Below are positions 18,411 to 28,450 of a stretch of DNA of 64,000 bases, in pieces. The position numbers and the translations under genes were made by a program. Within the stretch, counting starts at the first letter, position 1. The number at the start of each line of letters is the position of its first letter. The notes under the pieces were generated by a model, which had not been told where the DNA came from, made no database searches, and was given only the letters and a program-made list of their open reading frames with translations. Source of the stretch: Bernardetia sp042180575 (GTDB taxonomy: Bacteria; Bacteroidota; Bacteroidia; Cytophagales; Bernardetiaceae); contig NZ_CP170094.1 of NCBI RefSeq assembly GCF_042180575.1, positions 5,456,001 through 5,520,000 on the forward strand, read 5' to 3'.

Positions 18411-19304
18411 ATGCACATCCACAAAATAAATCCCACTTCACAAGAACACCAAAGTTTCCTAGCCCAAAATAGAAAAGACCCTATTACAGGAGATTCTATT
18501 TTAGAAGGCGATGAGGTGGTTTTTTGTGCAAGTTGTAAATCTGTTTTTTTACGTGATACGTGGGAGTATTTGGGAAATCAGCATTGTGAGCAGAGTGAAA
18601 CTCTGATTGATTTTCCTTTGAGTTCTGTGATATTAGATTTAGTGAGTAAAGAGGATATTTTTTTTTACACCCATTTATATACATATGATAAAGGTCAAAG
18701 TTATATTCCTAACCTTTATCCTGAATGGAAAATCACAAAAAGAGAACTTTCAGAGTATCATTACTTTTTTAATGGCGCACCTATTTACTTAATTTCTCTT
18801 TCATTATTTGTAATTGGAGGAGTGATGGCTTATATAACAAATTCATTCGCTTTTTATGGAGGAATGATACTTTCTTTTATTGCACTTATGTCTAGTGGTT
18901 GGCATAATGTAAAGTATGGCAAAAAATTAGAAAGCATTCACAAAAATTTTAAAAATAATGTATTCTTTTTTTCTACAAAAGGAATTGGATTTAGTAGTAG
19001 TTATGGTATGAAAGAATCTACATTGAATGCTAATCATATTCAATCATTAGAATTTAATTTTGCTAAAACTATTTTTTCAGTAAGTCATTGTATAATACAC
19101 GATATAGACGGAGCAAAAATAAAATTTCATATAAATGATTTTTTCAAGCAAGGAACAGATATAGAGTTTTTAAATGCTTTAGACAAGTTTAGTTCCCTGT
19201 TTTCTATTCCCATTCATTTAAAGATAAATAGTAATGAGCGTTATAAAAGTGCCATAGATTTTGTAAATTCAACAAAGAATAGAATAACTATTTCTATCAA
19301 GTAA
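18411..19304 (+). CDS. Zinc-ribbon membrane protein, paralogue 1
   Basis: 297 aa, function unknown. Residues 33-64 form a cysteine/histidine-rich motif (Cys39-x2-Cys42 ... His58-Cys59, with FLRDTWEYLGNQHCEQ between), resembling a RING- or treble-clef-like zinc site. Two membrane helices follow (~128-145 and ~149-165), then a ~130-residue soluble domain probably akin to a PH-like or membrane-associated module. It sits 16 bp after rfbD and may be read through from it. A second copy starts 16 bp downstream, and a third fragment occurs at 28382-28450 on the other strand. Confidence 0.65.
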   Translation: MHIHKINPTSQEHQSFLAQNRKDPITGDSILEGDEVVFCASCKSVFLRDTWEYLGNQHCEQSETLIDFPLSSVILDLVSKEDIFFYTHLYTYDKGQSYIPNLYPEWKITKRELSEYHYFFNGAPIYLISLSLFVIGGVMAYITNSFAFYGGMILSFIALMSSGWHNVKYGKKLESIHKNFKNNVFFFSTKGIGFSSSYGMKESTLNANHIQSLEFNFAKTIFSVSHCIIHDIDGAKIKFHINDFFKQGTDIEFLNALDKFSSLFSIPIHLKINSNERYKSAIDFVNSTKNRITISIK

Positions 19305-19320
19305 AGATATTGTTCAAAAA

Positions 19321-20040
19321 ATGCACATCCACAAAATAAGCTCAAATTTTAAAGAACACCAAAATTTCCTAGCTCAAAATAGAAAAGACCCCATTACAGG
19401 CGATTTTATTTTGGAGGGCGATGAGGTGGTTTTTTGTGCGAGTTGTAAATCTGTTTTTTTACGTGATACATGGGAGTATTTGAGAAAACAGCATTGTGAG
19501 CAGTCTGAAACATTGGTTGATTTTCCAATGTATAACACTTTACATTTGGAAGTAGAAAGTAAAATTTTATTCTATCATAAACCCACAACCACACAAGAAA
19601 ACATAGGCATTCCTTCATTAGTCAAAGATAGTCCTTGGTTTACTAAATACACAACTATCTCTCCTTTTCAGAGCTATTTTAATAAGTTACCATTTATCTT
19701 GACCTTCTTTAGTGTCTTTGTTATAGGAGTGATTCTACAAATAGTAATGAGACCTCTTGATATAATGCCTTATGCTTTTGGTTTTATGATGTTTATGATG
19801 GCTTCTTATGCAGCTCATGAATTTTACTTTGGTTCAAGGCTTAAAACTACTCATAAAAAATTTACACGCAATGTGTTTTATATTACTAGAGATTCAATAG
19901 GATTTTCTCTCCCTTATGGTAGAAAAGAATATGTCCTACCCATACCTTATATAAAAGAGATGTATTTTTATGAGGAAAGAAAGATTTTAGACAAAAATTA
20001 TTGTAAAATAACCTATAATGCGAATAAGGAGTTAAATTAA
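19321..20040 (+). CDS. Zinc-ribbon membrane protein, paralogue 2, 3'-truncated by IS982
   Basis: 239 aa against 297 in its neighbour. The first 66 residues are nearly the same as paralogue 1, including Cys39, Cys42, His58 and Cys59; the membrane pair and the following domain diverge more. The last codons (NANKELN) come from the left end of the IS982 element at 20022, so about 55 residues of the natural C-terminus are lost. The N-terminal near-identity points to recent duplication or gene conversion. Confidence 0.65.
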   Translation: MHIHKISSNFKEHQNFLAQNRKDPITGDFILEGDEVVFCASCKSVFLRDTWEYLRKQHCEQSETLVDFPMYNTLHLEVESKILFYHKPTTTQENIGIPSLVKDSPWFTKYTTISPFQSYFNKLPFILTFFSVFVIGVILQIVMRPLDIMPYAFGFMMFMMASYAAHEFYFGSRLKTTHKKFTRNVFYITRDSIGFSLPYGRKEYVLPIPYIKEMYFYEERKILDKNYCKITYNANKELN

Positions 20041-21034
20041 AGATAGATTTGTTTTTTTTAATTTCTTGATTTTCAATTAGTTATAAACTAAAAAAACAGA
20101 CTAAGCAGTTTAGCCGTTTTAGATTTTATGCATGAACTAAAACTAATTTCGCTTTACTACAAAGTCTGTGAATTATACAACTCGACTTTGCAATATAATA
20201 TTCAACGTTTCAGTAACAACGGTAATAAAGGAAATATTACTGATGAAGAACTGATTACAATGCATTTATTTGCTCAAATTTATGAACAGAAACACGAAAA
20301 AAAACAAGTCTATGACTACATCAAAAATCATTGGTTAGCTTGGTTTCCTACTTTGCCAAGCTACCCAACTTTTTGCAATCGTCTGAACAATTTAACGGGA
20401 GCTTATGAGCATTTTATTATTCATATTTTTGATAGTTTGCCTCCAAGCACACAGCAAGAATTGCGTATTATTTTAGGAGATTCAATGCCTATCATAACTT
20501 GTTCTGGTAAAAGAAAAAACAAGGTAGCTACTCATATATGCGATAAATCGTATTGTGCAAGTAAAAGTGTATGGTATCAAGGCGTTAAATTACATCTTTT
20601 AGCAGACCGTAGAAAAGGCACATTACCAATGACTGTCTATATCAAAATAACACCTGCATCTGTTCACGATTTGACAGCCGTTAGAGAAGCTATTAAAAAG
20701 GAAGAAAACACTATTTTTGTGCTAGATAAAGCCTATTGTGATGAAAAATTATCAAAAGAATTGCATAAGAAAAACTCTTGTTTATTTACACCAGAAAAAG
20801 GCAAGAAAAATACACCTAAAACACTCAAACAGATGGATTTTGCTTTCAAAAAACAACTTAACACAGCAGTCGCAAAGATTAGACAACCTATTGAATCAGC
20901 TTTTAATTGGATACATCAAAAAACAAATATTCAAAATGCTGCTAAAATTAGGTCAGAAAAAGGATTATGGTTACATATTTTTTCTAAATTAACGGCTGCA
21001 TTCATCATTCTAACAGAATTTTAACCCCTTATTC
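20022..21034 (+). mobile_element. IS982-family element, copy 1 (about 1013 bp)
   Basis: Inverted ends GAATAAGGAGTTAAAT (left) and TTTAACCCCTTATTC (right). The two flanks do not share a direct repeat: to the left is a truncated zinc-ribbon gene, to the right a truncated DUF285 gene on the other strand. This suggests that DNA between two IS copies has been lost here rather than a simple insertion. A truncated relative lies at 28782-29402. Confidence 0.8.
20128..21024 (+). CDS. IS982-family transposase
   Basis: 298 aa, full length. The conserved family start GNITDEELITMHLFAQIYE is present; the DDE residues are in ILGDSMPI, FVLDKAYCDEK and QPIESAFNWIHQKTNIQ. The frame is intact, so this copy may still be active. 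Confidence 0.92.
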   Translation: MHELKLISLYYKVCELYNSTLQYNIQRFSNNGNKGNITDEELITMHLFAQIYEQKHEKKQVYDYIKNHWLAWFPTLPSYPTFCNRLNNLTGAYEHFIIHIFDSLPPSTQQELRIILGDSMPIITCSGKRKNKVATHICDKSYCASKSVWYQGVKLHLLADRRKGTLPMTVYIKITPASVHDLTAVREAIKKEENTIFVLDKAYCDEKLSKELHKKNSCLFTPEKGKKNTPKTLKQMDFAFKKQLNTAVAKIRQPIESAFNWIHQKTNIQNAAKIRSEKGLWLHIFSKLTAAFIILTEF

Positions 21035-22123
21035 GCATTAGAAGTATTCCAGTTGCCAATAGGCTGATTGAACGAAGCAGCTTTATAAAACATAGTACTC
21101 ATACTAATTACATTTGAAGTATTCCAATTTCCGATAGGTTGATTGAATGAAGTTGCTGTATGAAACATTCCTCCCATACCAGTTACATTTTGTGTGTTCC
21201 AGTTGTTGATTGGTTGATTGAATGAATGAACTAGCTCTAAGAAATATAGAAGTCATATCTGTCACATTTTGTGTATTCCAGTTTCCAATGGGTTGATTAA
21301 ATGAAGTTGCTTCATAAAACATAAAACTCATATTAGTTACATTTTGTGTATCCCAGTTTCCAATGGGTTGATTAAATGAAGTTGCAGCACTAAACATACT
21401 ACTCATATTTGTTACTTTTTGTGTATTCCAGTTTTCAATGGGTTGATTGAATGAACTAGCTGTATCAAACATAATACCCATATTAGTTACATTCTGTGTA
21501 TTCCATTTTCCAATGGGTTGATTGAATGAACTAGCTGTATGAAACACCCCAGACATATCAGTTACCTTTGAAGTATTCCAATTATTTATAGTGGTATTTC
21601 CATCAAATTTTTTACATAAAAAAAACATATAAGACATGTTTTTTACTTCTGTTAAGTTAGGAATATCAGTAGCATTATAAGTTAAATTTTTACATCCATC
21701 GAAAGCATTTTTCATAGATTTCCATTTTATTTCTCCCCATTCTTCAAGTGTTTGTAACTTAGAATTTTCTTTTGAATTATACTCAATCCAATCATGTAAA
21801 AACTCAAATTCATCTCTTTTTTTCTTATAGATACTATTCATATAAAAATGAGGAAAATTACCTGTTATGGCTATTTCATAAATACTATTATTCTCTAAAT
21901 TTTCAATAGAATAATTTCCTTTTATATTTGTTTCAGAGCCATCTCCGACTCCTTTGTTAGTAAGATTTGTTCACTTAATATCATAATTATACTCCAAACT
22001 ATCATTTGTGGGAATGGTAATTTTTGTATCTGTGGTTATCCACTTAGTACGGAAAGATTGAGCATTAATGCTATTTGTAATTAGACAAGCAAAGCAACAA
22101 ACAATAAAAAAGATATTTTTCAT
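21035..22123 (-). pseudogene. BspA/DUF285-repeat surface protein, decayed
   Basis: Third member of the local family. From the ATG at 22123 it has a signal peptide (MKNIFFIVCCFACLITNSINAQ) and the N-terminal domain shared with its neighbours, but a TGA at 21971-21973 replaces the Trp codon of the ITWKNLTNK motif. After that the same frame continues through six ~25-residue repeats (SFNQPIGNWNTQNVTNM type). A 4-bp duplication (GAATGAAT, 21220-21227) then shifts the frame, and the 3' end is cut off by IS982 at 21034. With three separate lesions it cannot give the full product. Confidence 0.85.
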
Positions 22124-22179
22124 AAGTGTAATATTTTTTTTTAAGCAATTAAAAATAATGTTGAATAGCAATCTTTCTT

Positions 22180-23796
22180 TTACTCTTCACAGTTAAGTTC
22201 ATCGCCTTCTATTGTCCAGCCATATTCATCAATAAGTTTTTGGCGAGCTTCTTTTGATTTGCAGTATTTCAGACCATTTGAGTTTATATTAATATTTCTA
22301 GGTATAATTGTATTTTTAACCCAACTTATCAGAGTAGCATCATAATTTTCTAGACTTAAATTTGAATCACTAAACATATCTCTCATAGTAGTTATATTTT
22401 CTATATTCCATTTTCCAATAGGTTGATTAAATGCTTTAGCATGCCAAAACATTTTACTCATATTAGTTACGTTTTCTGTATTCCATTTGCTAATGGGTTG
22501 ATTGAATAGAGTATTAGAATAAAACATGTTACTCATATTTGTTACATTTTGAGTATTCCAATTTTCAATTGGTTGGTTGAAAGAAGAATTATAAGCAAAC
22601 ATATAACTCATATTTGTTACATTTTGAGTATTCCAATTTTCAATTGGTTGATTAAAAGAAATAGTATTGAAAAACAGTTCGCTCATATCTGTTACGTTTG
22701 AAGTGTTCCACTTTTCAATAGGTTGATTAAATGAAGTAGTATTTTGAAACATTCCACTCATATTTGTTACATTTTCGGTATTCCACTTTTCAATGGGTTG
22801 ATTGAACAAACTAGCATGCTTGAACATATCAGACATATCTGTTACATTTTGAGTATTCCATCTTTGAAGAGCTTGATTAAATACAGTAGAAGAAAACATT
22901 CCACACATAGTTTTTACGTTTGAAGTATTCCACTTTTCAATGGGTTGATTGAATGACAGAGTAGTGGAAAACATATAATTCATATTTTCTACTTTTTGAG
23001 TATTCCAATTTCCAATAGGTTGATTGAATGACAGAGAATACATAAACATTTTACTCATATCAGTTACATTTTGGGTATTCCAGTTTCCAATAGGTTGATT
23101 GAAAGAAGTACTACCCCAAAATACACTATTCATTAGTATTACATTTGAAGTATTCCACTTTTCAATAGACTGATTAAAAGAAGTAGATCCTTCAAACATA
23201 TGACTTATATCAGTTACATTTGAAGTATTCCAATTTCCAATAGGCTGATTAAAATAAATAGCTTTATAAAACATATAACTCAAGTTTGTTATATTACTTA
23301 TATTCCATTCATTCATAGTAGAGTTTCCATCAAATTTTTCGCAATCAGCGAACATAAAAGACATATCTGTTACTTCTTTTAAATTAGGAATATCAGTAGC
23401 TTTAGAAGTGATATTAGTACAACCACTAAAACTATTTTTCATAGATTGCCACTTTATAGCTCCCCATTCTTCAATCGTTCGAATTTTGAATTTTTCTGTA
23501 TAATTACTATTCATATAAAAATGAGGAAACTGTCCATTGATAGCTACTTCATAAACGCTACTATCTTCTAAGTTTTGGATAGTGTACTTTCCTTTTACTT
23601 TTTTGGCAGAACCATCTCCTACTCCTTTATTTGTGAGGTTTTTCCAAGTAATAGAATAATTGTACTCCAAACTATCATTTGTAGGAATGATAATTTGTTG
23701 GTCTGTGGTTATCCACGTAGTACGGAAGGATTGAGCATAAATGCTATTTATTGCTAAAAAAATGCAGCAAAGAACAGTTGAAAAGATATTTTTCAT
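22180..23796 (-). CDS. BspA-family (DUF285) repeat surface protein, intact
   Basis: 538 aa. Signal peptide with cleavage likely after SIYAQ. A ~75-residue N-terminal domain (SFRTTWITTDQQI, ITWKNLTNKGVGDGSAKK) is shared with both neighbours and looks like a beta-sandwich. About 14 repeats of ~25 residues follow, with the core FNQPIxxWNTxNVTxMSxMF, the DUF285 signature known from mycoplasma lipoproteins and BspA-type leucine-rich surface proteins. The C-terminus (LKYCKSKEARQKLIDEYGW) is conserved with the 23974 paralogue. No type IX sorting domain is seen. Likely an exported adhesive or binding protein; ligand unknown. Confidence 0.85.
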   Translation of the reverse strand: MKNIFSTVLCCIFLAINSIYAQSFRTTWITTDQQIIIPTNDSLEYNYSITWKNLTNKGVGDGSAKKVKGKYTIQNLEDSSVYEVAINGQFPHFYMNSNYTEKFKIRTIEEWGAIKWQSMKNSFSGCTNITSKATDIPNLKEVTDMSFMFADCEKFDGNSTMNEWNISNITNLSYMFYKAIYFNQPIGNWNTSNVTDISHMFEGSTSFNQSIEKWNTSNVILMNSVFWGSTSFNQPIGNWNTQNVTDMSKMFMYSLSFNQPIGNWNTQKVENMNYMFSTTLSFNQPIEKWNTSNVKTMCGMFSSTVFNQALQRWNTQNVTDMSDMFKHASLFNQPIEKWNTENVTNMSGMFQNTTSFNQPIEKWNTSNVTDMSELFFNTISFNQPIENWNTQNVTNMSYMFAYNSSFNQPIENWNTQNVTNMSNMFYSNTLFNQPISKWNTENVTNMSKMFWHAKAFNQPIGKWNIENITTMRDMFSDSNLSLENYDATLISWVKNTIIPRNININSNGLKYCKSKEARQKLIDEYGWTIEGDELNCEE

Positions 23797-23970
23797 AAGT
23801 GGAATTTAAAATTGAGAAGAATAATTAAGACCTATTAACAGTCTAAAATATAAAAATAATGGAATAAATATCGTTGCGTTCTAATCAAAATATCGAAAAC
23901 TGACTTTATAAAACAAAAAAAGGCAACCACATTTGTAGTTGTCTTTTCTTATTTTATGGGGTTTTGTGTT

Positions 23971-25209
23971 TTAGTCTTCTTCACAAGAAAGTTCATCGCC
24001 TTTTATTTGCCAATTATATTTAGAAATAAGTTTTTTTCGTGCTTTTTTAGATTTGCAATATTTCAATCCTTCTGCATCTATCCTAACTGTCTTTGGTATT
24101 TTTTCTCCTTTCTTAATAGTAGCCCAACCTAAAAGAGTTGCATCATAGTTTTTTTGACTCATACCACAACTGTCTAGCATATCCATCATACTATCCCCTT
24201 GACCAACTATTCTAAAGCCTATTTCATTTCTTTCTTCATAAGGCACTATATTACTAATATTCCAGGCTCCAAGAGATTGATCAAATGAAATAGCACTTTT
24301 AAACATTTCATGCGTATCTCTTACATTCTTTGTATTCCACTTTCCAATAGGTTGATTGAATGATAAAGCATTAGAAAACATACCATGCATATTTGTTACA
24401 TTTTCTGTATTCCAATTTTCTATGGGTTGATTAAATGATATAGCATCAGAAAACATAAGAGCCATGTCTTTTACATTCTTTGTATTCCACTTTCCAATAT
24501 ACTGATTAAATGAAGTGGCATGACTAAACATAAAACTCATATCAGTTACACTTTGAGTATCCCACTGATCAAGAGGCTGGTTAAATGAACTAGCACCAGA
24601 AAACATCAAGTTCATATCTTTTACATTTTTTGTGTTCCACTTTCCGATAGGCTGATTAAACAAAACTGCTTCATAAAACATTCCCCACATGTTAGTTACA
24701 TTTTCTATATTCCAATCATTCAAAGTAGCATTACCCTTAAAATTCTTGCACTCAGAAAACATAGCAGACATATCAGTTACATTTTCTAAATTGGGAATAT
24801 CAGTAGCGTTATAAACTAAATTTTCGCAGCCTCTAAAAGTATTTGCCATAGATTGCCATTCAATTTCTCCCCATTCTTCTAGTGTTTGAAGTTTAAAGTT
24901 AGGTTTAAAACTGTCCATGTAGAAACGAGGAAAAATTCGTGTAATAGCTATTTCATAAATACTACCATTTTCCAAGTTTGTAATTATACAATTATCTTTT
25001 TGGTTTTGAGCAGAACCATCCCCTACTCCTTTATTAGTGAGGTTTTTCCAAGTGATGTCATAATCATAATCCAATTTGTCATTTGTACGAATCGTAATTG
25101 TTGAGTCAGTAGTTTTCCAAGTAGTACGGAAGGCTTGAGAATAAGTAGTATTTGTAGTGAGAAAAAAGAGAATCAAAATTGATAAATAGAATAAAAACAC
25201 ATTTTTCAT
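23971..25209 (-). CDS. BspA-family (DUF285) repeat surface protein, shorter paralogue
   Basis: 412 aa from the ATG at 25209. Signal peptide ending near TYSQA, the same N-terminal domain (AFRTTWKTTDSTI, ITWKNLTNKGVGDGSAQN), then about eight DUF285 repeats (FNQPIGKWNTKNVKDM). An insert with ERNEIGFRIVGQGDSMMDML precedes the conserved C-terminus GLKYCKSKKARKKLISKYNW. Same orientation and design as its two upstream neighbours, so the three came from tandem duplication. Probably surface-exposed. Confidence 0.85.
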   Translation of the reverse strand: MKNVFLFYLSILILFFLTTNTTYSQAFRTTWKTTDSTITIRTNDKLDYDYDITWKNLTNKGVGDGSAQNQKDNCIITNLENGSIYEIAITRIFPRFYMDSFKPNFKLQTLEEWGEIEWQSMANTFRGCENLVYNATDIPNLENVTDMSAMFSECKNFKGNATLNDWNIENVTNMWGMFYEAVLFNQPIGKWNTKNVKDMNLMFSGASSFNQPLDQWDTQSVTDMSFMFSHATSFNQYIGKWNTKNVKDMALMFSDAISFNQPIENWNTENVTNMHGMFSNALSFNQPIGKWNTKNVRDTHEMFKSAISFDQSLGAWNISNIVPYEERNEIGFRIVGQGDSMMDMLDSCGMSQKNYDATLLGWATIKKGEKIPKTVRIDAEGLKYCKSKKARKKLISKYNWQIKGDELSCEED

Positions 25210-25585
25210 AAACAGCAAAAGTAAATTTGGTATTAGGAACTAAGATTATTTAAAAATCAAAAATATACAAAATTAATGTAATCAGAATGATTGTGTTAGA
25301 AACTGACTTTTTAAATTTGAAATTCTTAAATCATTTTTTCGTAATTTCGCATTCTCAAATTTTACTACAAAAATATTTTGCTAAATAATTTAGCATTTAT
25401 CAAAAAAAATAGCTATTTTTGTATTCTCAAATCAACTCAAAACAAATAAGATATTTTTTGACTAATATTTTTAGCAAAAAGTATTTTGTTTCTAGTTCAA
25501 ACTAGAAATAAGCAGACTTAACATTCTACTAAAACAAAACTTGCCGTTGTTGGTGTCCCCACCAACAACATCAAATATAAAATAT
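25210..25585. other. Divergent intergenic region before parC
   Basis: 376 bp, very AT-rich. Contains the shared promoter space for the DUF285 gene (leftward) and parC (rightward). A TATTTTTG at 25414-25421 fits the -7 box for parC but I see no good -33 box. A GGTGTCCCCACC palindrome lies at 25551-25562, just before the start codon. Confidence 0.45.
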
Positions 25586-28246
25586 ATGAGCGCAGATAAT
25601 ACAAACGGACACGCAGACGACGAATCATTACAAGAACACGCAGAAGATTTTAATGCCCTCAATGGAGGTGGTGTTTCTGATGTTTTACCTGTTTCGGGGC
25701 TGTATCAAAACTGGTTTTTAGATTATGCTTCGTATGTAATTTTGGAACGTGCTGTTCCTCGCATAGAAGATGGTTTGAAGCCTGTGCAGCGACGACTTAT
25801 GCACGCCATGAACGAAATGCATGACGGTCGTTATCACAAAGTGGCAAATATTATTGGTCAGACGATGCAGTACCACCCACATGGCGATACATCTATCGGA
25901 GATGCACTTGTGAATATGGGACAAAAAGATTTGCTCGTTGATGCTCAAGGAAACTGGGGAGATGTGCGTACTGGCGACGGTGCAGCAGCTTCTCGTTATA
26001 TTGAAGCACGACTTTCTAAGTTTGCAACTGATGTTTTATTCAATCCTCAAACTACCGATTGGCAGCTTACGTATGATGGAAGAAAGCGTGAACCGATGGC
26101 TTTGCCTGTAAAATTTCCGTTGCTCTTGGCGCAAGGTGTTGAGGGTATTGCAGTTGGTCTTTCTACCAAAATTCTTCCTCATAATTTCAATGAACTTATA
26201 GATGCTTCGATTGATGCGTTGAGAGATAAAAAAATAAATCTTTATCCCGATTTTCCAACAGGAGGATATATCGATATAGAAAACTATAACGGAGGAAAGC
26301 GTGGTGGAAAAGTCCGTGTACGTGCTAGAATGGAACAATTTGATAAAACGACTTTAGTTATTCGTGATATTCCTTTTGGTACGACAACGACAAGTTTGAT
26401 TGATTCTATCTTAAAAGCAAATAACAAAGGAAAGGTCAAAATAAAGCAAGTAATCGATAATACGGCTGCTGAAATAGAGATTTTGGTAAAACTTGCCCCT
26501 GGAATTTCGCCTGATGTTACGATGAGTGCTTTGTATGCTTTTACGGATTGTGAAGTTTCTATTTCGCCAAATGCGTGTGTAATTATTGCAGACAAACCTC
26601 ATTTTATTGATGTCAATGAAATGCTCAAAACATGTGCAGATTTTACAAGAGAATTATTAAAAAGAGAGTTAGAAATTAGAGAAGGAGAGCTATTAGAAAA
26701 AATATTTTTCTCGTCTTTAGAACGTCTTTTTATTGATGAGAAAATTTATAATCGAATAGAAGATGCTGAAACATGGGAAATGGTTATCCAAACAATTCAT
26801 GAAGGATTAGCACCGTTCAAAGACCAATTATACAGAGAAATTACAGATGATGATGTCATAAAATTGACAGAAATTAAAATCAAAAGAATTTCGAAATACG
26901 ATACTTCAAAGGCAGACGATTTGCGTTTAAAAATGGAAACAGAGCTAAAAGAAGTTCGTTACAATCTTGAAAATATTACGCCTTATTCGATTGATTATTA
27001 TAAAGAATTAAAGAAAAAATACGGAAAAGGAAGAGAACGTAAAACTCAAGTTTCTTCATTTGATAACATTGAAGCAAGTGTAGTAGCTGCCAATAATGCG
27101 AAATTATACGTAAATCGTAAAGAAGGTTTTATTGGAATCGGACTCAAAAAAGATGAATTTGTTGAGGAATGTTCTGATTTGGATGATATTATCATTTTTA
27201 GAGAAGATGGTGTTATGCAAGTGGTAAAAGTGGCTGATAAGGTTTTTGTAGGAAAAAACATCATTCACGTTGATGTGTATAGAAAAGGCGATGAGAGAAT
27301 GGTTTACAACATGTCATATTTAGATGGAAAAACAGGAACAAGTTATGTAAAACGTTTTCAAGTTTTGGGAGTAACTCGTGAGAGAGAATACAACCTTGCC
27401 AGCGACCACAAATTATCTAAAGTTCATTATTTTTCTGCTAACCCAAATGGAGAAGCTGAAGTAGTAAATATTCTTTTGTCAAATGCCTGTAAAGCCAAAA
27501 ACAAGAGTTTTGATTTTGATTTTGCCGAATTAGACATCAAAGGGCGTGGTGTAAAAGGAAATCAACTTACAAAATATCCTGTTCGTAGAATTAAACTTGC
27601 CAAAGAAGGAGAATCTACACTTGGGGCATTAGAAATTTATTATGATGCAGTAACAGGAACACTCAATAAAGACGAAATAGGCGAAAAGCTAGGCGAGTTT
27701 GATAATGAAGATACTATTTTAGTGATTTATAAAGATGGAAGCTACGAACAAACAAACTTTGAACTTACCAATCGTTATGATGTAAAACGAGTGTTAGCTA
27801 TTAAAAAATTCAATCCAAAAGCTGTTATTTCGGCTGTTTATTACGATGGAAAATCTAAAACACATTTTATAAAGCGTTTTAGAATAGAAACGACAACAGT
27901 TTCAAAAGAATTTGACTTTATCCCAGAGCATCAGAAATCAGAAGTTTTGGCTGTTCATTTTGAAAATGAAGAAAGTAAAAACTCTCAGAGTAATCTAAAG
28001 GTTGAAATTTTCTACCAACAAAATCGTAAGAAGTTCAAAATCTCTTATCTACTTCATACCTTAGAAGACATAAAAGGTTGGAGAGCATTAGGACGAAAAT
28101 TAGAAGAACCAGCTATTTATAAAGCTAACTTTGTAGTTCCAAAACCTTCAGCAGCAGAATCTTTATTTGACCCAACTGTAAAAGGAGATGTAAAAAAGGG
28201 TGATTCTGAAAGTGAAAAAGGAAAAGATGATTCGCTTTTTGGATAG
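25586..28246 (+). CDS. parC: DNA topoisomerase IV subunit A
   Basis: 886 aa from the ATG at 25586; a TTG 45 bp upstream stays in frame but adds non-conserved residues. The N-terminal breakage-reunion domain has GLKPVQRRLMHAM, IGQTMQYHPHGDTSIGDAL and catalytic Tyr138 in AAASRYIEARLS. The C-terminal part is a beta-pinwheel-like domain without a clear GyrA box (QRRGGKG), which together with the length favours ParC over GyrA. The C-terminus is charged. ParC decatenates daughter chromosomes with ParE, which is not in this window. Confidence 0.9.
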   Translation: MSADNTNGHADDESLQEHAEDFNALNGGGVSDVLPVSGLYQNWFLDYASYVILERAVPRIEDGLKPVQRRLMHAMNEMHDGRYHKVANIIGQTMQYHPHGDTSIGDALVNMGQKDLLVDAQGNWGDVRTGDGAAASRYIEARLSKFATDVLFNPQTTDWQLTYDGRKREPMALPVKFPLLLAQGVEGIAVGLSTKILPHNFNELIDASIDALRDKKINLYPDFPTGGYIDIENYNGGKRGGKVRVRARMEQFDKTTLVIRDIPFGTTTTSLIDSILKANNKGKVKIKQVIDNTAAEIEILVKLAPGISPDVTMSALYAFTDCEVSISPNACVIIADKPHFIDVNEMLKTCADFTRELLKRELEIREGELLEKIFFSSLERLFIDEKIYNRIEDAETWEMVIQTIHEGLAPFKDQLYREITDDDVIKLTEIKIKRISKYDTSKADDLRLKMETELKEVRYNLENITPYSIDYYKELKKKYGKGRERKTQVSSFDNIEASVVAANNAKLYVNRKEGFIGIGLKKDEFVEECSDLDDIIIFREDGVMQVVKVADKVFVGKNIIHVDVYRKGDERMVYNMSYLDGKTGTSYVKRFQVLGVTREREYNLASDHKLSKVHYFSANPNGEAEVVNILLSNACKAKNKSFDFDFAELDIKGRGVKGNQLTKYPVRRIKLAKEGESTLGALEIYYDAVTGTLNKDEIGEKLGEFDNEDTILVIYKDGSYEQTNFELTNRYDVKRVLAIKKFNPKAVISAVYYDGKSKTHFIKRFRIETTTVSKEFDFIPEHQKSEVLAVHFENEESKNSQSNLKVEIFYQQNRKKFKISYLLHTLEDIKGWRALGRKLEEPAIYKANFVVPKPSAAESLFDPTVKGDVKKGDSESEKGKDDSLFG

Positions 28247-28280
28247 TTTTTTCTGTATCTTGGTGTAAGAATAAAAAAAA

Positions 28281-28377
28281 TGGTGGTGTTGTAAAAAGTA
28301 TGATACGTATTTGTATTTTTGTCGTTGGTGGACTTAGAAAGAACAGAAGAAATATCATACTTTGTGTAGCACCTCCA
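28281..28377. repeat. Imperfect 25-bp inverted repeat behind parC
   Basis: The arm at 28281-28304 (TGGTGGTGTTGTAAAAAGTA...) is matched, with about five mismatches, by the reverse complement of 28353-28377, enclosing roughly 48 bp. It could act as a large hairpin terminator for parC or be a small mobile remnant. Confidence 0.5.
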
Positions 28378-28381
28378 AAAA

Positions 28382-28450
28382 AATAACAAAGAACACTACT
28401 GGAAATTTTTCTATTGTTTCCGTTTGCTCACAATGCAGTTTACCCAAATA
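28382..28450 (-). pseudogene. Fragment of the zinc-ribbon membrane protein family
   Basis: On the minus strand this reads YLGKLHCEQTETIEKFP, matching residues 54-69 of the proteins at 18411 and 19321. The adjoining Trp-Glu codons have become part of the decamer array next to it. Only this short piece is left. Confidence 0.55.

Noticed and set aside
21035..25209. Regular 75-78-bp repeats as a possible CRISPR array
   Set aside because: They encode protein repeats in frame, with varied sequence and no unique spacers or cas genes.
25541..25585. TTG start 45 bp upstream for parC
   Set aside because: The added residues are low-complexity and not conserved-looking; the ATG at 25586 gives the expected N-terminus.
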